A stretch of DNA of 19,558 nucleotides from an uncultured Clostridia bacterium (GCA_947631585.1 CANRLY010000010.1:1-19558), one strand, 5' to 3'; counted from the stretch's first letter, positions 7,131 to 14,159 are shown. A program made the numbers and translations. Notes: generated by a model not told the origin, from the letters alone.

Positions 7131-7159
7131 ATTATACACCTTTTTAGTATGCAAGTCAA
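7131..7159 (-). promoter_or_regulatory. Sigma-A promoter of the transglutaminase/DUF4358 operon
   Basis: Minus-strand TTGACT (7159-7154), a 17-base spacer, and a perfect TATAAT (7136-7131). Transcription would start near 7124, giving a leader of about 50 bases before the ATG at 7073. It diverges from the GntR-operon promoter about 60 bases away. Confidence 0.8.
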
Positions 7160-7218
7160 TGGCAAAAGCGGGGTTTAGTTAAATTTGTAAACAAAATGTA
7201 AACATTGCCCGAGAACTG

Positions 7219-7247
7219 TTGACAAAGGGAAAGAAAAATAATATCAT
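7219..7247 (+). promoter_or_regulatory. Sigma-A promoter of the GntR-ABC operon
   Basis: A consensus TTGACA (7219-7224), a 17-base spacer and TATCAT (7242-7247). It would start transcription near 7254, inside the dyad described next. This is one of the best promoter matches in the window. Confidence 0.8.
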
Positions 7248-7276
7248 TGTACTAGTCAATTAATACACTAATACAA
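7247..7276. promoter_or_regulatory. Operator-like inverted repeat, probable GntR/YtrA binding site
   Basis: TTGTACTAGT (7247-7256) and ACTAATACAA (7267-7276) form a 10-bp dyad with one mismatch and a 10-base spacer. A third half-site, TAATAC at 7261-7266, repeats the one at 7269-7274, so GTACTA-N6-TAATAC is a second, tighter dyad. The block covers the expected transcription start, where a bound repressor would block the polymerase. The GTACTA/TAATAC half-site resembles what I recall for YtrA-type regulators. Autoregulation by the gene just downstream is inferred. Confidence 0.6.
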
Positions 7277-7307
7277 CAGTAAACCGCAAGGAGGTGTCAT
7301 AAAGATC

Positions 7308-7691
7308 ATGGCATGGTATTTTTCCGGAGATAAGGCGGTCTATCTACAGATCATGGAAGAGATACAGCTCCGGATAATATCGGGGTTTTACCCGTTGGGA
7401 ACAAGGATACCCTCGGTGAGAGATCTGGCTGAGGAAGCAAGGGTAAACCCCAACACGATGCAGAAAGCGCTGACTGAGCTGGAGCGTTCGGAGCTGGTGG
7501 TCTCCCAGAGGACAGCCGGCAAGTTTGTCACCTGCGACGAGAAACGTGTTACTGAAATAAGAGAGCGTATGTCCTCAGAATGTATGGAGGAGTTTCTGAG
7601 CAGAATGAAAAAACTGGGTTTCACTGAAAAGGAAGCTTCTGAGAAGATAGGTCAGCACTGCGCCAAAAATGAAACAGACCCAAGGAACTGA
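7308..7691 (+). CDS. YtrA-subfamily GntR transcriptional regulator
   Basis: A 127-residue DNA-binding regulator with an N-terminal winged helix and the very short C-terminal tail typical of the YtrA branch of GntR proteins. These usually repress their own operon with a linked ABC transporter. Family marks are YLQIMEEIQLRIISG, then GTRIPSVRDLAEEARVNPNT with the recognition helix MQKALTELER, and a wing with GKFVT (about residues 8-78). The last 45 residues are charged helix. An AAGGAGG lies 13 bases before the ATG at 7308, a somewhat long spacing. The ABC ATPase starts 36 bases downstream and an operator-like dyad covers its promoter. The effector is unknown; in relatives it is often cell-envelope stress. 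Confidence 0.92.
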   Translation: MAWYFSGDKAVYLQIMEEIQLRIISGFYPLGTRIPSVRDLAEEARVNPNTMQKALTELERSELVVSQRTAGKFVTCDEKRVTEIRERMSSECMEEFLSRMKKLGFTEKEASEKIGQHCAKNETDPRN

Positions 7692-7727
7692 GAAAAGAGA
7701 CTATTTTTATGAAAGGAAGAAAATAAT

Positions 7728-8426
7728 ATGAACGAGATACTTGTTTGCAGCGATCTGTGCAAGAATTACGGACAGAAAACTGCCCTTTCCCATCTGGAGC
7801 TGACTCTGGAGCGAGGAAAGATAATAGGACTTTTAGGTCCTAACGGCAGCGGCAAGACCACGCTTATCAAGCTGATAGCAGGGCTGCTTGTGCCGACTTA
7901 CGGAAGCCTGACTGTCGGGGGGAACAGGATAGGCGTGGAGACCAAGAAGATAGTGTCCTACCTGCCGGAGAGGACATACATTCCCGAATGGATGAAAGTC
8001 AAGGATATACTGGATTTCTTTGAAGATTTTTATAGCGATTTCAGCCGTGACCGTGCGGTGGAAATGCTCACCAGCCTGAATATCGCCGTGGGCGACAAAA
8101 TAAAGACCATGTCCAAAGGCACAAAGGAAAAGGTGCAGCTGATACTTGTCATGAGCAGAGAAGCTGAACTTTACCTGCTTGACGAGCCTATCGCCGGCGT
8201 TGACCCGGCAGCCAGGGATTACATTTTAAGAACGATAATCACCAACTACAACGAAAACGCTTCCATCATCATCTCCACCCACCTGATAACAGATATAGAA
8301 CCTGTTCTGGACGATGTGGTGATGATACAGAACGGCACTTTGCGCATACACGCAAGCGTTGATGAGATAAGAGAAAAGAACCAGATGTCGGTAGACGCAC
8401 TTTTCAGGGAGGTATTCAGATGCTAG
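7728..8426 (+). CDS. ABC transporter ATP-binding protein
   Basis: Cytoplasmic ATPase of an ABC-2 type exporter, 232 residues. Walker A is GPNGSGKTT (37-45), the Q-loop region reads SYLPERTYIPEW, the signature is the degenerate MSKGTKEKVQ (128-137) in place of LSGGQ, Walker B is ELYLLDEP (147-154), and the switch histidine is His185 in IISTH. This pattern, with YLPE and SKGT, is common in the BcrA/YtrB-like group linked to YtrA regulators. The gene overlaps the permease gene by seven bases, so the two are translationally coupled and likely form one transporter. The substrate cannot be read from sequence. Peptide antibiotic or envelope-stress functions are known for relatives but are only an inference here. 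Confidence 0.93.
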   Translation: MNEILVCSDLCKNYGQKTALSHLELTLERGKIIGLLGPNGSGKTTLIKLIAGLLVPTYGSLTVGGNRIGVETKKIVSYLPERTYIPEWMKVKDILDFFEDFYSDFSRDRAVEMLTSLNIAVGDKIKTMSKGTKEKVQLILVMSREAELYLLDEPIAGVDPAARDYILRTIITNYNENASIIISTHLITDIEPVLDDVVMIQNGTLRIHASVDEIREKNQMSVDALFREVFRC

Positions 8427-9217
8427 GAAAACTTATAAAACACGATATGCGCTGCTGCAGCAAGGCTTTTATACCAATGCTGGTAGCCTATTTGTCAGTC
8501 TGCCTGCTGATGGTGGTCGCCATTCGTTATGCTGACAACATAGATAATATGACTTCCATGATGGGAATAATGGTAGCGGTGACGACTACCGCATTTGTGG
8601 GACTGCTTTACGCTTTGCTGTTCTACTCCTTTTTCGGAAGCGTTTCCCGATTCAAGAAAAATCTGTTCACCGATGAGGGCTACCTGATGAACACCCTGCC
8701 GGTGAAGCCGTGGCAGCACATCACTTCCAAACTGCTGTCCTCCTTTATATGGTATGCCATAACTCTTGCGGCGATATTTCTTTCAATGGCAATACTGGCG
8801 GTGGGAATTTCCGGTCTGGACGAGATCGGCAGAATGGTCAGCGGTATCATCAGAATGATGAAAGAGCTGCTTAAAGAAGGCGTGGGCGTTGTGATGCTAG
8901 GGTTGGTAATGCTGCTCACCAGCGGAGTTTGCGTTTTGCTGCTGCTGTACTTTGTCACTGCGCTGGAAAACGTATTCAAGCTGAGAAAAGGCGTGTTCGG
9001 CTTGCTGTCGTTCATTGCCGGAGTAGTATTGTTCTGGCTGATATCTACCGAGGGCGCAAGGTTTGTGATAAATGTAGTGGAGGCGTTCGACCCAAAGACT
9101 ACCCAAGGCACGCTGGAACTGGTCTTTGGCTGCGTAAGCATATTTTCTGCGCTGTTTTCGGTGGTATTCTTCATCGGCACGAACTATATAATCAGCCACA
9201 AACTCAATCTGGAATAA
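8420..9217 (+). CDS. ABC-2 type transporter permease
   Basis: A 265-residue integral membrane protein with about six hydrophobic segments: about 18-35, 50-75, 105-130, 155-185, 190-210 and 235-258. The layout is that of ABC-2 permeases, with a soluble stretch containing YLMNTLPVKPWQHITSK between the second and third segments, a motif often seen in this group. A GGGAGG lies nine bases before the ATG at 8420, inside the ATPase gene. It is the membrane half of the exporter encoded with the preceding ATPase, and the third and last gene of the GntR operon before the terminator at 9238-9270. Confidence 0.88.
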   Translation: MLGKLIKHDMRCCSKAFIPMLVAYLSVCLLMVVAIRYADNIDNMTSMMGIMVAVTTTAFVGLLYALLFYSFFGSVSRFKKNLFTDEGYLMNTLPVKPWQHITSKLLSSFIWYAITLAAIFLSMAILAVGISGLDEIGRMVSGIIRMMKELLKEGVGVVMLGLVMLLTSGVCVLLLLYFVTALENVFKLRKGVFGLLSFIAGVVLFWLISTEGARFVINVVEAFDPKTTQGTLELVFGCVSIFSALFSVVFFIGTNYIISHKLNLE

Positions 9218-9237
9218 CGGTGGCTGTAAAAAGATCG

Positions 9238-9270
9238 ACCCCCTTGTCACAAGGCAAGGGGGTATTTTTG
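9238..9270 (+). terminator. Rho-independent terminator after the ABC operon
   Basis: A 9-bp perfect stem, ACCCCCTTG (9238-9246) with CAAGGGGGT (9255-9263), an 8-base loop, then TATTTTTG. On the minus strand the stem is followed a few bases later by CTTTTT, so it may also stop spoVAC transcripts coming the other way. Confidence 0.85.
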
Positions 9271-9277
9271 TAAGGTC

Positions 9278-9730
9278 TCAGATAACGGTAGTCAGCCAGT
9301 AGATAAGCCCGTAGATGACCGAAGCGGAGATACCGTAGAGTATTACAGGGCCGCAGATAATGAATATCTTTGCGCCAAGCCCCAGCACATACCCTTCCGA
9401 GCGGAATTCGATAGCCGGTGAGACCACCGAGTTCGCAAAGCCGGTTATGGGGACGAGAGTACCTGCGCCGGCGTGTTTTGCCAGCTTGTGGTAAAGACCC
9501 AGTCCGGTGAGCAGCGCCGACAGGAACACCAGCGTCACCGAAGTGAGTATCGCCGAGTTCTTTTCGCCAAGCCCCCAAAACTTGTAGAGACTGTTCAGAG
9601 CCTCGCCCAGCAGGCAGATGAGACCGCCGATGACAAAGGCTTTTGGGATAGTCTTGTAGGACTTTGTTGAGCGTGAAGCGTCCTTGTACATTTTTTTATA
9701 CTGCTGCTGAGAAATATCGGAAACAGCCAT
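9278..9730 (-). CDS. spoVAC: Stage V sporulation protein AC
   Basis: SpoVAC is an inner-membrane protein of the forespore that takes part in uptake and release of calcium-dipicolinate. In Bacillus it has been described as a mechanosensitive channel component. The 150-residue product begins MAVSDISQQQYKKMYKDAS, has about four hydrophobic segments (about 32-50, 62-80, 117-135 and the C-terminus), and keeps the family-type stretch KHAGAGTLVPITGFANSVVS followed by PAIEFRSEGYVLGLG. The ATG at 9730 is preceded by AAAGGAG eight bases away; a longer open frame from 9772 lacks this. In Bacillus and many Clostridia spoVAC is next to spoVAD and spoVAE. Here it stands alone, facing the terminator of the ABC operon. 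Confidence 0.95.
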   Translation of the reverse strand: MAVSDISQQQYKKMYKDASRSTKSYKTIPKAFVIGGLICLLGEALNSLYKFWGLGEKNSAILTSVTLVFLSALLTGLGLYHKLAKHAGAGTLVPITGFANSVVSPAIEFRSEGYVLGLGAKIFIICGPVILYGISASVIYGLIYWLTTVI

Positions 9731-9836
9731 AAGAAAAACTCCTTTCTGAACTTTCTGAAAGTAGTTTTTCAAATTATTCGGAAAATATACGCAAACGGTT
9801 CACTCTGCCGGAAGCTTTTGCATATAATGGAAAAAG

Positions 9837-10313
9837 TCACAGACTGACGTGACCGCACACAATGCCGGAATCCTCGATATCAATAAACCCGTAGGAGGGA
9901 GCTTTTCCGTCTCTGGGGAGACTTGCGCTTCCGGGGTTCATAAGGTAAACGCCGTCTCTGTACTCCAGGTATCGGCAGTGGGTATGACCGAAAAGGGCGA
10001 CGTCCGCACAGTTTTGCTTTGCCAGTTGGTACAGGCGGTCAAGTGAGTATCTCACCTGAAAGTTATGACCGTGGGTAAAGATGAGTTTCCTGCCGTTTTT
10101 AACAAAGATATCGGTGTCCGGCGCAAAAGACCGGTAGTCGCAGTTGCCGCAGACGTATAATATTTCCACGTCCTGATGAAGGGAACGGGAGCGTTCCAGT
10201 TCTCTTTCCCCGTCGCCCAGAAAGATAAAATATTTCACAGTAGGGTTGTCGGAAATTATCCTTTCGATAACTGTGCCGTTGCCGTGTGTGTCGGAAAAGA
10301 CCACGACCCGCAT
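9837..10313 (-). CDS. YfcE/MJ0936-family metallophosphoesterase
   Basis: A 158-residue two-metal phosphoesterase. The metal-binding motifs appear in family order: SDTHGN (Asp8, His10), FLGDGE (Asp34), CGNCD (Asn57), FTHGHN (His81) and FGHTHCR (His110, His112), followed by MNPGSASLPRDG. Enzymes of this family hydrolyse phosphodiesters such as bis-p-nitrophenyl phosphate in vitro, and the natural substrate is usually unknown. The ATG at 10313 follows GAGGTG by seven bases. It lies 106 bases upstream of spoVAC on the same strand, with no terminator seen between them, so the two could share a transcript. The family is certain, the role is not. Confidence 0.93.
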   Translation of the reverse strand: MRVVVFSDTHGNGTVIERIISDNPTVKYFIFLGDGERELERSRSLHQDVEILYVCGNCDYRSFAPDTDIFVKNGRKLIFTHGHNFQVRYSLDRLYQLAKQNCADVALFGHTHCRYLEYRDGVYLMNPGSASLPRDGKAPSYGFIDIEDSGIVCGHVSL

Positions 10314-10354
10314 AGTCTGTCACCTCGTTTTAAAAGATCGCCTCCGTAAAAAAG

Positions 10355-10383
10355 TTCTGCTTTTGGAGACGCTGTCATATAAT
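10355..10383 (+). promoter_or_regulatory. Candidate promoter of the three-gene small-protein operon
   Basis: A perfect TATAAT (10378-10383) lies 17 bases after TTCTGC (10355-10360), a weak -35. The -10 with its flank, CATATAAT, also fits the sigma-E -10 pattern CATAnnnT. The sequence does not decide between vegetative and sporulation use. It lies 23 bases before the first start codon. Confidence 0.4.
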
Positions 10384-10405
10384 TTTTGTGAAAAGGAGCA
10401 GTATT

Positions 10406-10648
10406 ATGAACATGAATATGGATAAGAAGCAGATGGAAGCCCTGCTTTCCATGGCAGGGAAAAAACTGGGCGTTTCGCCCGACCAGCTGAAGAGCCAGCT
10501 GGAAAACGGCAGTTTTGACAAAGCCATGTCGTCCATGCCGCCGCAGCAGGCGCAGATGCTCAGGCAAGCCCTTTCAGACCCGAAAACGGCTGAAAAGATA
10601 CTCAGCACGCCGCAGGCTCAGGCGATATACAAAAAAATCAGCAAGTAA
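10406..10648 (+). CDS. Small helical protein, unknown function
   Basis: An 80-residue soluble protein starting MNMNMDKKQMEALLSMAGKK. I place the start at the ATG at 10406 because AAAAGGAG ends seven bases before it; an in-frame GTG at 10388 lies upstream of that site and is unlikely. The content is strongly helix-forming (two or three amphipathic helices; KLGVSPDQLKSQLENG, then QQAQMLRQALSDPKTAEKIL), it has no cysteines, and it ends QAIYKKISK. It shows no signal peptide or membrane segment. I do not recognise the family. It is the first of three tightly spaced genes. Confidence 0.75.
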   Translation: MNMNMDKKQMEALLSMAGKKLGVSPDQLKSQLENGSFDKAMSSMPPQQAQMLRQALSDPKTAEKILSTPQAQAIYKKISK

Positions 10649-10672
10649 AGTTCCTGTCGGGAGGCGGAAAAA

Positions 10673-11095
10673 ATGGAAGATCTGATGCAGAAGATAGGTC
10701 AGGTGCTGAACGACCCTGAAAGCATGAAGCAGTTAAACGAGCTGGCGGCGGCTTTTTCTGCACAGTCGGGAAGTTCGCCCAGCCCTGCGCCCCAAGGGGG
10801 TCAGTCAGGGGAGACCCCGGACTTGTCTGCGCTGGCGGCAATGCTCTCAGGCGGTCAGTCACAGCAGGGAAACGACCAGTCCCCCGACCTGTCAAAGCTG
10901 TTTTTGCTCCAGTCGGTGATGGAAAAAGCCCATTCCCACGACAAGAACATCGACCTGCTCCAGGCGCTCCGTCCTCACCTGAGAGCTGAAAATCAGGTCA
11001 AGGTGGACAGGGTGATAAAGATATTCCGGGCGATGTCGCTTTATCCGCTGCTCAAAGAGAGCGGACTGCTGGGAGGGGATCTGTTTGGCGGCTGA
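10673..11095 (+). CDS. Protein of unknown function with disordered middle
   Basis: A 140-residue protein with a GGGAGG eight bases or so before the ATG. An N-terminal helix (MEDLMQKIGQVLNDPESMKQ) is followed by a Ser/Pro/Gly/Gln-rich, probably disordered linker (about 30-75) with the repeated motif GGQS, and then a helical C-terminal half with DKNIDLLQALRPHLRAENQV and RVIKIFRAMSLYPLLKESG. It ends in a Gly-rich, hydrophobic tail. I cannot assign a function. It begins 24 bases after the preceding gene and overlaps the next by 11 bases, so the three products are probably made together. The linker DNA contains two small GC-rich hairpins (10790-10822). Confidence 0.75.
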   Translation: MEDLMQKIGQVLNDPESMKQLNELAAAFSAQSGSSPSPAPQGGQSGETPDLSALAAMLSGGQSQQGNDQSPDLSKLFLLQSVMEKAHSHDKNIDLLQALRPHLRAENQVKVDRVIKIFRAMSLYPLLKESGLLGGDLFGG

Positions 11096-11417
11096 TACCA
11101 ATAACGAAAACGCTTTTCGCAGTATGCAGCAGGAAGCGGTCAGACGGGTGAATGAGATGTACCGCCGCTCAAGAGAGATGGTAGGTCAGCCCCAGCGGCA
11201 GGAAAGACCGCCGTCACCACCGCCGGCTCCGCCGCCGTCCGTTCCGGCGGACCGCCAGCCGAAAGCACCGGATCAGCCGATATCTTCGCTGTCGGGACTG
11301 CTATCAGCTTTTAATATAGACGAGGAAAAAGCCCTTATCGGAATGTTGATATACGTCCTGGCAAAAAACGGAGCTGACGTAAAACTCCTGCTGGGACTGG
11401 GGTATCTGCTGCTCTGA
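11085..11417 (+). CDS. Proline-rich small protein, unknown function, TTG start
   Basis: A 110-residue product read from a TTG at 11085, directly after a GGGAGGGG ribosome site inside the end of the previous gene. It has a charged helical N-terminus (EAVRRVNEMYRRSREM), a Pro-rich stretch at about 40-60 (PPSPPPAPPP), and a hydrophobic C-terminal 45 residues ending KLLLGLGYLLL, which may be a membrane-associated or buried helix pair. The 11-base overlap and the non-ATG start suggest coupled translation with the preceding gene. No known family is recognised. The gene ends only five bases from the convergent birA stop. Confidence 0.7.
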   Translation: MAADTNNENAFRSMQQEAVRRVNEMYRRSREMVGQPQRQERPPSPPPAPPPSVPADRQPKAPDQPISSLSGLLSAFNIDEEKALIGMLIYVLAKNGADVKLLLGLGYLLL

Positions 11418-11422
11418 GACGG

Positions 11423-12397
11423 TCACTGAATGTTTGTGATGCTCACCTCTCCGGAGGTCAGCAGCCGGACTTCTCCGCTGCCGGTGATAACTTTCAGCCT
11501 GCCATTTTCGTCTATCTCGATAACTTTTGCAGGATATCTTTCGTTTCCTCTTACCACTGTGACGTTTCGCCCATCAAGGTAAGACCGTGAACGGTATTCG
11601 TTTATGACCAGCTGACGGTTTTCAGGAGCAAGACAGCCGGTTAGTTCGTTGAGTATCCCTGCCGCCAGCTTGTTTCTTGAATTTGCAGCAGGCTTTGTGA
11701 GCAAAGGTGCGGCAATATCCGCAAGCTTTGATTTTATAGCCTTTGAGGGGTAAACGTTCACCCCTATTCCCAATACGGCATATTCCAGACCGCCGCTTTC
11801 CAGGTCGAGAGCGGCTTCTGTGAGTATGCCGCATATTTTTTTGCCGTTTAAGAAAACATCGTTCACCCATTTTATGGAAGTGCTTTCCGGCTTGCCGTTA
11901 AGTTCTTCGGCAGCCCGACAGACCGCCACCGCAGCGGCTGCGGTAATGAAAAGGGATTCGCTTGCCTTTGCCTTGGGTCTGAGCAGCACAGACATATACA
12001 GACCGCTTTCAGACGGCGACTCGAACCGCCTGCCCATTCTGCCCTTTCCGGCGGTCTGGGTCTCAGCGATTATGACGGTGTTTTCAGGCGCACCCCCCTG
12101 GGCGAGGTCTTTTAGCACGGTGTTGGTGGAAGTGACCGACCTTGTGACCGTTATGCTGTAGCGGTTTTCTTTTAGCAAAGGGATAATGCCCTCGGCGGAA
12201 AGTATGTCGGAATCCACCGCAAGCATATAGCCCCGATTGGTCGCAGCGGTGATATCCGCCCCCTGACTGCGCAGAGCTTCAACGCATTTCCAAACGGCAG
12301 TTCTTGAAACGCCGAGGACTTCCGCCAGCGCAGCTCCGGAAACGGCTTTTCCTCTGTTTTGTTCAAGTATCTCCAATACTCTGTCTTTAAGTTCCAT
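11423..12397 (-). CDS. birA: Bifunctional biotin-protein ligase / biotin operon repressor
   Basis: Activates biotin to biotinyl-AMP and transfers it to a lysine of biotin carboxyl carrier domains. The class II form also represses biotin genes when charged. The 324-residue product has an N-terminal winged helix (helix-turn-helix about 19-42, GAALAEVLGVSRTAVWKCVE), the central ligase domain with the adenylate-binding loop GKGRMGRRF (117-125), KWVND (176-180) and the active-site lysine region NGKKICGILTE, and the small C-terminal SH3-like domain (about 270-324, GRNVTVVRGNERYPAKVIEI). AAGGAGG lies seven bases before the ATG at 12397. No biotin synthesis or uptake gene is adjacent. Confidence 0.95.
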   Translation of the reverse strand: MELKDRVLEILEQNRGKAVSGAALAEVLGVSRTAVWKCVEALRSQGADITAATNRGYMLAVDSDILSAEGIIPLLKENRYSITVTRSVTSTNTVLKDLAQGGAPENTVIIAETQTAGKGRMGRRFESPSESGLYMSVLLRPKAKASESLFITAAAAVAVCRAAEELNGKPESTSIKWVNDVFLNGKKICGILTEAALDLESGGLEYAVLGIGVNVYPSKAIKSKLADIAAPLLTKPAANSRNKLAAGILNELTGCLAPENRQLVINEYRSRSYLDGRNVTVVRGNERYPAKVIEIDENGRLKVITGSGEVRLLTSGEVSITNIQ

Positions 12398-12451
12398 TAA
12401 AGCTCCTCCTTAGAATGTCTGATAGAAGATGAATGGTGGATCTGGTCTGAC

Positions 12452-12480
12452 CGCATAATGGCATAATGGCAAAATGTCAA
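12452..12480 (-). promoter_or_regulatory. Possible birA promoter
   Basis: A perfect minus-strand TTGACA (12480-12475) with a weak TATGCG (12457-12452) 17 bases on. The spacer contains the direct repeat CATAATGG CATAATGG when read on the plus strand. The -10 match is poor, so this is tentative. The rest of the 148-base birA-ytaF gap shows nothing further that I would call. Confidence 0.35.
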
Positions 12481-12545
12481 AAACCTTGCTTTCTGCTGCG
12501 GTCGCTATAACTTTTTGTTTTGAAATGGCATAGTATGTTAGAAAA

Positions 12546-13214
12546 ATGAAAGGTATGATGTTTTTGTCCGAGGTGCTTTTGCTTGCCTTGGCGGTCTGCA
12601 CCGATTCGTTTGCGGCGTCCGTTTCTTTCGGAGCGGCGGGGATACGGGTACGCCTGCGCAGCGCTCTGATAACAGCTCTTATCGGGAGTCTGGTACTTTC
12701 AGCGGCGTTTGCGGTATCTCATTTGTTTTCCATGGCGGTCAAACCGGCAGTTTCCGCAGCAGCCGGAGGGGCGGCTCTTTTGCTGATGGGGATATCCGTA
12801 ATGCTGAAAGATCCCGACCGCAGGAAAGAAGGCGGCAGCGAAGCCGAAAGTTTCAAAGAAGGGGTCGTTCCTAAGCTGAAAGAGGTATTTTCCGACAAGA
12901 CTAAAGCCGACCTTGACGGTTCAAAGGAGCTTTCCCTGAAAGAGACTGTCCTGCTGGGAGCGGTGCTTTCTGCGGATTCGTTTTTTACAGGGATATCAGC
13001 CGGAGCAGGTTTTACTGCCGCTCAGGAGCTTTTATCCGTTCTGGCGGCGTTTGCGGCAGGGACGGCGGCTTTGTATTCCGGTTCAAAAGCAGGAGACCTG
13101 CTGACTGCAAAGCGGCGAAGTTCCAAAAGCCGGGATATGTCTGTTCTCAGCGGAAGTATGCTCACTGCGCTTGGAGCTATCCAGTTGTGGAAAGCGTTTC
13201 ATTTATCGGTCTGA
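12546..13214 (+). CDS. ytaF: Sporulation membrane protein YtaF (MntP-like)
   Basis: A 222-residue polytopic membrane protein of the MntP superfamily, and the YtaF branch is linked to sporulation. It has two related halves of three hydrophobic segments each, with the paired acidic motifs CTDSFAAS (Asp20) and SADSFFTG (Asp144) that in MntP relatives sit in the transport path. A charged loop of about 45 residues (about 88-132) joins the halves. The exact start is uncertain: ATG codons at 12546, 12555 and 12558 are in frame, and AAAGG at 12549 would best serve the third. The gene's 3' end overlaps the convergent EamA gene by 16 bases. Metal ion export is known for MntP, and the YtaF substrate is unknown. 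Confidence 0.87.
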   Translation: MKGMMFLSEVLLLALAVCTDSFAASVSFGAAGIRVRLRSALITALIGSLVLSAAFAVSHLFSMAVKPAVSAAAGGAALLLMGISVMLKDPDRRKEGGSEAESFKEGVVPKLKEVFSDKTKADLDGSKELSLKETVLLGAVLSADSFFTGISAGAGFTAAQELLSVLAAFAAGTAALYSGSKAGDLLTAKRRSSKSRDMSVLSGSMLTALGAIQLWKAFHLSV

Positions 13215-14098
13215 GCCGGAGCTTTTCGGTTTTTAAGGAACATTGCCGCCGCCATGGAGAGGATTATGCCATAGCCCAGAAAGCTGAAGCCGTCCGGCAG
13301 CTGCCCGAAGATGAAGAATCCCAGCAGTGCGGCAAATATCACCTGAGAGTAGTCGTACACCGAGATCTCCTTTGCAGGAGCGTGGCAGTAGGCTGCGGTT
13401 ATAGAGAACTGACCGCCTGCCGCAGCCAGTCCGGCAGCCAGCAGGAAAGCGGTCTGTTTAAGAGTCATAGGGTGAAAGCCGATGATAAAAGGCGGCAGCA
13501 GCAAAATGCAGGAGAACGCCGAGAAGAAGAACACGATATAAGCGCCTTTTTCGCCCCGTACGCCCAGTTGTCTCACAGCAGTATAAGCTGCGCCTGCGCT
13601 CATTCCCCCAAGGAAGCCCACCACTGACGGCAGCAGGCTCATATTGGAAAGCACGGGTCTAATTATAAAAAGCGACCCGATAAAAGCGGCGACGACGGCT
13701 GCTATCTGGAAAGCGCCGGTTTTTTCTTTCAGAAAGATCATAGAGAAGATAACGGCGAAAAACGGCGACATTTTATTCAGCATGGAAGCGTCGGCAAGAG
13801 CCAGTCTGTCCACGGCGTAGAAGTTGCACAGCACTCCGAGAGTTCCGGCGGCGGACCTGACTATCAGCAGCCAGAGGTTTTCCTTTTTTTGGGGAAGCAG
13901 TCCGCAGCCCTGTTTTTTCAGCAGAACGAATGCGAACGCCACTGCGACCAGGTTTCTGAAAAAGCTTTTCTGCACCGAGGGGAGTTCCCCTGAAAGTCTG
14001 ACAAAAGCGTTCATAAGTGTAAAGCAGAACGCTGAGAGGATCATATACAAAGTACCGATATATGTATTTTTATTTGATATTTTTCCTTTCAGAGCCAT
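13199..14098 (-). CDS. EamA/DMT-family transporter
   Basis: A 299-residue inner-membrane permease of the drug/metabolite transporter superfamily, with ten hydrophobic segments arranged as two EamA repeats (about residues 15-145 and 155-290). Family marks include the first helix TLYMILSAFCFTLMNAFVRL, SALADASML-type sequence at the end of helix four (DRLALADASMLNKMSPFFAVIF), and YCHAPAKEISVYDYSQVIFA in the second repeat. The ATG at 14098 has AGGAA 11 bases upstream and a strong promoter 33-61 bases upstream. Substrates of such proteins vary widely (amino acids, nucleotides, other metabolites) and cannot be inferred here. It stands alone and overlaps ytaF tail to tail. Confidence 0.9.
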   Translation of the reverse strand: MALKGKISNKNTYIGTLYMILSAFCFTLMNAFVRLSGELPSVQKSFFRNLVAVAFAFVLLKKQGCGLLPQKKENLWLLIVRSAAGTLGVLCNFYAVDRLALADASMLNKMSPFFAVIFSMIFLKEKTGAFQIAAVVAAFIGSLFIIRPVLSNMSLLPSVVGFLGGMSAGAAYTAVRQLGVRGEKGAYIVFFFSAFSCILLLPPFIIGFHPMTLKQTAFLLAAGLAAAGGQFSITAAYCHAPAKEISVYDYSQVIFAALLGFFIFGQLPDGFSFLGYGIILSMAAAMFLKNRKAPAQTDK

Positions 14099-14130
14099 AT
14101 TTTCATCAGTTCCTGTAACGGTTTGTTAAC

Positions 14131-14159
14131 AGTATATCATATTTTTTGAAAAAATGCAA
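14131..14159 (-). promoter_or_regulatory. Promoter of the EamA transporter gene
   Basis: Minus-strand TTGCAT (14159-14154), a 17-base spacer and TATACT (14136-14131), with a TG one base before the -10 (extended -10). Transcription would start near 14124, about 25 bases before the ATG. Confidence 0.75.

Noticed and set aside
5946..7154. Longer start (7154) for the transglutaminase-like gene
   Set aside because: The extra 27 codons overlap the promoter boxes at 7131-7159, and the ATG at 7073 has the strong ribosome site.
9731..9836. Sigma-G promoter before spoVAC
   Set aside because: TGAACC with a downstream GAATAAT at 17 bases is the best pair on the minus strand, but the -10 does not match the sigma-G pattern CATnnTA well enough to call.
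12449..12503. Inverted repeat GACCGCA ... TGCGGTC between birA and ytaF as a BirA operator
   Set aside because: The 7-bp arms are 41 bases apart and do not match known BirA sites; this can occur by chance.
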